Assembly (NCBI GenBank): GCA_013823945.1 | Contig: PNMZ01000002.1 | Location: 248,001 to 312,000 of the forward strand | From: a bacterium | GTDB taxonomy: Bacteria; Armatimonadota; Fimbriimonadia; Fimbriimonadales; Fimbriimonadaceae | Length of the DNA stretch: 64,000 nucleotides | Reading direction: 5' to 3' | Part shown: positions 60,535 to 64,000 of the stretch, piece after piece | Numbering within the stretch: position 1 is the first letter of the stretch | Layout of the letters: every line of letters starts with the position of its first letter | Program-made: the position numbers and the translations under genes | Notes under the pieces: model-generated | What the model was told of the DNA's origin: nothing | Databases searched by the model: none | Seen by the model: only the letters and a program-made list of their open reading frames with translations

Positions 60535-61431
60535 CTAAATATAGTCGAGTTCTTTGAGCCAGCGGGGGGATTGTCGCCAGTCGGCGCGGACTTTAACGAA
60601 GAGTTCGAGGAAGACTTGTTCGCCGACCATTTCTTCGATTTCACGGCGGGCTTGGATGCCGATTTCTTTGATCATGGCTCCTTTGTGACCGAGAATGATG
60701 GCTTTTTGACCATCGCGTTCGGTGAGGATGACGACGCGGATGAGGAGTCGGTTGTCGGTTTCGTCGCGAGTCCATTCTTCGCAGTAGGTTGCGATTGAGT
60801 GAGGGATTTCTTCACGGGTGAGGTGGAGGGCTTTTTCGCGGACGGACTCGGCGGCGAGGAACGCCATGGGTTGATCGGTGTAGATGTCGTCGGGATAGAA
60901 AGTAGGATTTTCGGGGAGAAGTTTGACGATGAGGCCCTGGAGAATATCAAGATTTTGCTCGCGGGTCAAAGAGGTCATGACGATGTTCTCGGTTGGAAAA
61001 AGTTCTTTGTATGCTTCGTATACTCGCTCGACGTCTTCGGCTTTGAGCTTATCCATCTTGTTCAGACAAAGGATCAGTTTTTCGGGCTGGTTGAGGGCAC
61101 CGGATTCTTTGAGGATACGAGAGACGTTTTTATCCTCGTCTGCGGGCATCCGGGAGCAATCGGTCATCACGAGGACGAGGTCAACATCGTGGACTGACTG
61201 CTGAGCGGTTTCATTGAGGGCGGCTCCGAGTTTGTGTTTGGCTTTGTGGATTCCGGGAGTATCCACGAAGATGATTTGGAAATCATCGGTTGTGGCGATG
61301 CCCAGAACACGTTTGCGCGTGGTCTGGACTTTGTCGCTGACAATACTGACTTTGTGGCCAACGATTGCGTTGATCAGAGTAGATTTCCCGACGTTTGGTT
61401 TTCCAACAACTGCGACAAGTCCAGCTTTCAT
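60535..61431 (-). CDS. era: GTPase Era
   Basis: A 298-residue essential GTPase for 30S assembly and 16S rRNA 3'-end processing. G motifs: GKPNVGKSTLINAIVG (G1), DTPGIHKAKHKLG (G3), LCLNKMDKL (G4) and TSLTREQNL (G5). The C-terminal KH domain includes IILGHKGAMIKEIGIQARREIEEMVGEQVFLELFVKV. Full length. Its start is three bases after the stop of the large glycoside-hydrolase-like gene, so translation is likely coupled to it. Confidence 0.98.
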   Translation of the reverse strand: MKAGLVAVVGKPNVGKSTLINAIVGHKVSIVSDKVQTTRKRVLGIATTDDFQIIFVDTPGIHKAKHKLGAALNETAQQSVHDVDLVLVMTDCSRMPADEDKNVSRILKESGALNQPEKLILCLNKMDKLKAEDVERVYEAYKELFPTENIVMTSLTREQNLDILQGLIVKLLPENPTFYPDDIYTDQPMAFLAAESVREKALHLTREEIPHSIATYCEEWTRDETDNRLLIRVVILTERDGQKAIILGHKGAMIKEIGIQARREIEEMVGEQVFLELFVKVRADWRQSPRWLKELDYI

Positions 61432-61434
61432 GGC

Positions 61435-64000
61435 TTAGTCTCGCTTCCGGAAGAGAACGCTGACTCCGGTTTGTCCGAATGACTCGTTCCCTTTTTGTTT
61501 TTCAGGGGAGCGACGTCGGCGTTGGCGTCGGCGACCAGATGTGCGGTCGTCATCGGATGTCCGTTCGGATCGCCGGCGAGGGGCTAGGGATTCATCGTCT
61601 TCGGATTCATCCATGTCGGTGACCATGGAGGGCTTAATCAGGAGGTCATCGGCCATTTCCTCAGACCATGCTTCTTCAACCCATTCATCGAGTTTCATGA
61701 TGGCGACATCGAAGGCAACACTATTCCATTCGACGGTATTGTCAGGTCGGATGATCGGTTCGGATACCTTGAGAAGGTCATCAGGATTTGCGTTTAAGAT
61801 GGCTTGAACGTCGCCCATTGTTCCGACGAGGAAGGTGTGAGTGCTTCCATCAACGGCTTTGAATTTGACGGTGGCATTCTCGACGGGCATGTACTCTTGG
61901 TGATCCAAGTGGTAGGCGACCCAGTGGTCTGGCAACATGAGGGATCGGGGGCCAGTTCCGTTACAGTGGACAGTAACGAAAGGAACGTTGGCGTGGACAA
62001 GGTCGTTGTCAAAGCTCCAAACGTGGGCTCCATTCTTTTGGGCCATAGCTCGGAAGAGCCCAGGGGTGACCATAGGTTCACCGAGGAAGACCGAATTCCA
62101 TCGTTCGGCGGGGGTGCCTTCGTTGTATGAGTTAATGACGAAGCTTGGAAGACCAGTTTCGGTGTATTCGCCGAGAATCGTGGTCAACTGCTCGGGGATG
62201 GCAAAGAAACTTGGCTCGAGTTGTCCTCCGAGGGCGAGTTCGGATTGCTCTAGGTGCTGGCTGAACTCGTCCCGGGTGTTGATCAGGGTTGTGCCGGGCT
62301 TGTAGTTAAACGGCTGAGGTCGGAGGGCTATCCCGGTGACTTCTCGTACTCGTTCGAGGCTGTCACGACCTGCTTCGAAAAGGCCAGCGGTGTATAGCCA
62401 GAAGAGAGTTTTACCGTCACGTTGAAGACGCTGCTTGATAGCGGAGCGGACTTCTGGACGGATGTCCCAGGCGTTGACGAAGAGGTATAGCGAGCATTCG
62501 GGGAAGTTTTCGCGGTGAGCGAGATCGCTGAGAAGGTAGAAACCGACGTTCAATCCGGAACGAAGAAGGGCTTCGCGAGTTTGTTGAACGAGGATTTCAA
62601 AAGCTCTTGGATCTGTGAGGTAGGCCAGGGATCGCTCATCAATGAAGAGGGCAACGTCTGGCTTTGGAGTTCCGGCAGAAAGTCGGCGGGCGAGGAGATT
62701 GGTGATATCTTTGCCGCGCTCCCAGATTCCGGGGCTGTTGAGCCAGCCGCCACCGTGAGAATCCATCCAAATAACTCCGCCTTCGTGGGCAAGAGCCCCA
62801 CCCACGCCGCGCCAGTGAGCGCTTTCAAGGGCTTGGGGGGTTTTCATGATAGGGTTGCGTGATTCGTTAGGGTTTTCGCGGCCTGAGATGGGGGTTCGGA
62901 AGTCTTCTTCGCTCATGTAAAGCTTGCCGTTGAGGGCAAAGCTGTCCACTGGGAATGGGAATGCGGCGGTTCCACCCGGTTCTCGATCGCGGTAACTGGA
63001 AGGGCCGGCGGCGTAATCAAGTTCGTTACAGCGGAGGAGTTTGCCGAGGCTGAGGTGACCACTGAACGGGTGCGACCACTCAAACGTAAATCCATAGCTC
63101 ACACCAACGAGGTAATCGCCGCTAGATGCTTTCTTGACCGTGTAGCACATTTTGGCGATGCGGTCTACGATTTCATCGCTGATGAAGAGGTGGTAGTCAA
63201 CCCATCGACGGGCTTTGCGGTCGGTGCGGAGGAAATCTTCGCCGCCCAGCCCTTCTTTGAAGTCAGGAATGTCGATTCGGTCGAATTCGGCGGAACCGTC
63301 GTACCAGGAAGCGCGGAGGGAAACGATGTCGTTTCGGTAACGCATCCGGAGCCACCGGCGGAATTTTTCGACACTTGCGGTTGAAATATCGTAGCCGTCT
63401 TCTTCATCGAGGAACCACTCGTTTTGGTCGAGATGGACGCCCATAATGTTGTCGGCGTGTTTGGAGGCTCGAAGTCCTTCGATGAATGCGGTGAGAGTTG
63501 TTTCGGCTTCGCTCCAGTAAGCATCATCACTGACGCTGGGGTCGGCAGTCTCGCCGTTGACATACTTGTAGTGAGCATCGGGGAACTTTTCTTTCCAACC
63601 GAGTGGGGTTTGGAAGGATATGCGCGGGATGATCTGGAGGTCGCTTTTGATCGCTACCGCAGCGGAGATCACCATATCTGCGAATTCGAGAACGAGAGGG
63701 ATGGTATCGGGATCAACGGTGATGATGAGCCGGAATGAAAAGATTTTGAGGCCCTGATCAGTGGCTTCTTTGAGTTCCTCCATGACGGTGGCGCGTTGAT
63801 CTTTGGTCGTTGCGTCCGCGTGGAAAATGATTGGGGAGTAGGCGATCTTGTTTTTAATGATCGTCGGGTGATTTTTGTGGAGGGCAACTTGAGCGGCCTC
63901 TTCTCTCCGTTCAATGGGAAGTCTCGGGGTCTCCTTTGCAACGGGCTCGGGCAATTCGACAATCACGGGCGGCGGCTCGACGGCTTTTTTAGATCGTGAC
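61435..64000 (-). CDS. Large glycoside-hydrolase-like protein with basic tail (runs off the right edge)
   Basis: The frame is open from the right edge, giving at least 855 residues; the N-terminus lies outside the window. The first third resembles a (beta/alpha)8 hydrolase of the GH42/beta-galactosidase type: QIIPRISFQTPLGWKEKFPDAHYKYVNG, IMGVHLDQNEWFLDEEDGY and VGVSYGFTFEWSHPFSGHL. A glutamine-amidotransferase-like second region follows (DVALFIDERSLAYL...QTREALLRSGLNVGFYLLSDL). The last ~60 residues are low-complexity and strongly basic (RRRSERTSDDD, SGRRRQRRRRSPEKQ), unlike secreted enzymes. It precedes era by three bases. Substrate unknown; a non-catalytic or cytosolic role is possible. 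Confidence 0.68.
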   Translation of the reverse strand, partial: SRSKKAVEPPPVIVELPEPVAKETPRLPIERREEAAQVALHKNHPTIIKNKIAYSPIIFHADATTKDQRATVMEELKEATDQGLKIFSFRLIITVDPDTIPLVLEFADMVISAAVAIKSDLQIIPRISFQTPLGWKEKFPDAHYKYVNGETADPSVSDDAYWSEAETTLTAFIEGLRASKHADNIMGVHLDQNEWFLDEEDGYDISTASVEKFRRWLRMRYRNDIVSLRASWYDGSAEFDRIDIPDFKEGLGGEDFLRTDRKARRWVDYHLFISDEIVDRIAKMCYTVKKASSGDYLVGVSYGFTFEWSHPFSGHLSLGKLLRCNELDYAAGPSSYRDREPGGTAAFPFPVDSFALNGKLYMSEEDFRTPISGRENPNESRNPIMKTPQALESAHWRGVGGALAHEGGVIWMDSHGGGWLNSPGIWERGKDITNLLARRLSAGTPKPDVALFIDERSLAYLTDPRAFEILVQQTREALLRSGLNVGFYLLSDLAHRENFPECSLYLFVNAWDIRPEVRSAIKQRLQRDGKTLFWLYTAGLFEAGRDSLERVREVTGIALRPQPFNYKPGTTLINTRDEFSQHLEQSELALGGQLEPSFFAIPEQLTTILGEYTETGLPSFVINSYNEGTPAERWNSVFLGEPMVTPGLFRAMAQKNGAHVWSFDNDLVHANVPFVTVHCNGTGPRSLMLPDHWVAYHLDHQEYMPVENATVKFKAVDGSTHTFLVGTMGDVQAILNANPDDLLKVSEPIIRPDNTVEWNSVAFDVAIMKLDEWVEEAWSEEMADDLLIKPSMVTDMDESEDDESLAPRRRSERTSDDDRTSGRRRQRRRRSPEKQKGNESFGQTGVSVLFRKRD

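Overview
This 64 kb window is a gene-dense bacterial chromosome segment, moderately GC-rich. No tRNA, rRNA, CRISPR array, transposase or prophage was recognised. The gene content points to an Armatimonadota-like bacterium, probably Fimbriimonadia. Pointers are a PEP-CTERM surface protein, a planctomycete-style DUF1552/DUF1592 pair, a DUF5117-type zinc metalloprotease, several large secreted S9 and M28 peptidases, H-X9-DG-like pilin proteins, a flagellin and TatA. This placement is inferred from family content; Planctomycetota-like relatives are the main alternative.

Layout. 1-4.5 kb: the 5' part of a flagellin gene (GTG start, cut by the left edge), a Gfo/Idh/MocA oxidoreductase, a DinB-like protein, a TadZ/CpaE-like atypical ATPase, a cyclic-nucleotide-binding protein and a PEP-CTERM protein. 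4.6-6.8 kb: groES-groEL behind two tandem CIRCE-like operators. 6.8-8.25 kb: an AT-richer islet of four small two-helix membrane proteins (two are paralogues, one is frameshifted) plus a decayed phosphatase fragment. 8.3-13.5 kb: a purple-acid-phosphatase-like enzyme carrying two in-frame copies of a palindromic repeat, then the DUF1552/DUF1592 pair. 13.6-22.5 kb: glutathione peroxidase, rhomboid-like protein, GYF-repeat membrane protein, P1B-type metal ATPase, sugar-binding lipoprotein, TlpA-like thioredoxin, second DinB-like protein, EEP-family hydrolase and MFS transporter. 22.6-33.6 kb: information-processing and isoprenoid genes, namely rplJ-rplL behind an L10-leader-like attenuator, ispG, the C-terminal half of a split carB, a bifunctional nuclease, a transglycosylase-like protein, and the classic rpsB-tsf-pyrH-frr-uppS run. 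33.7-45.9 kb: secreted hydrolases and peptidases with carA among them. 46-50.8 kb: tatA, two pilin-like proteins, selA with two small paralogous helical proteins, and a flavoprotein. 51-55.7 kb: a Ktr/Trk potassium-uptake pair, an M28 peptidase and a phytanoyl-CoA-dioxygenase-like protein. 55.8-64 kb: clpB with a HAIR-like HspR operator over its start region, a DUF1385 membrane protein, a degenerate M48-like membrane protein, era, and a large glycoside-hydrolase-like gene that runs off the right edge.

How the genes fit together. The window carries two heat-shock circuits (HrcA/CIRCE for groESL and probably HspR/HAIR for clpB), the translation-factor operon, pyrimidine synthesis (carA plus half of carB, pyrH) and the MEP/undecaprenyl route (ispG, uppS). 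Potassium homeostasis and a strongly exported proteolytic and hydrolytic repertoire complete the picture. The + strand is G-rich over genes of both orientations, so the whole window probably lies in one replichore with + as the leading strand. In that case rpsB-tsf, rplJL, clpB and era are transcribed head-on to replication.

The most notable features are the palindromic repeat invading the phosphatase, the HAIR and tandem CIRCE sites, the split CarB, the cluster of small membrane proteins, the selA-linked paralogue pair, and several enzyme-fold proteins that have lost catalytic residues (rhomboid, M48, TadZ).
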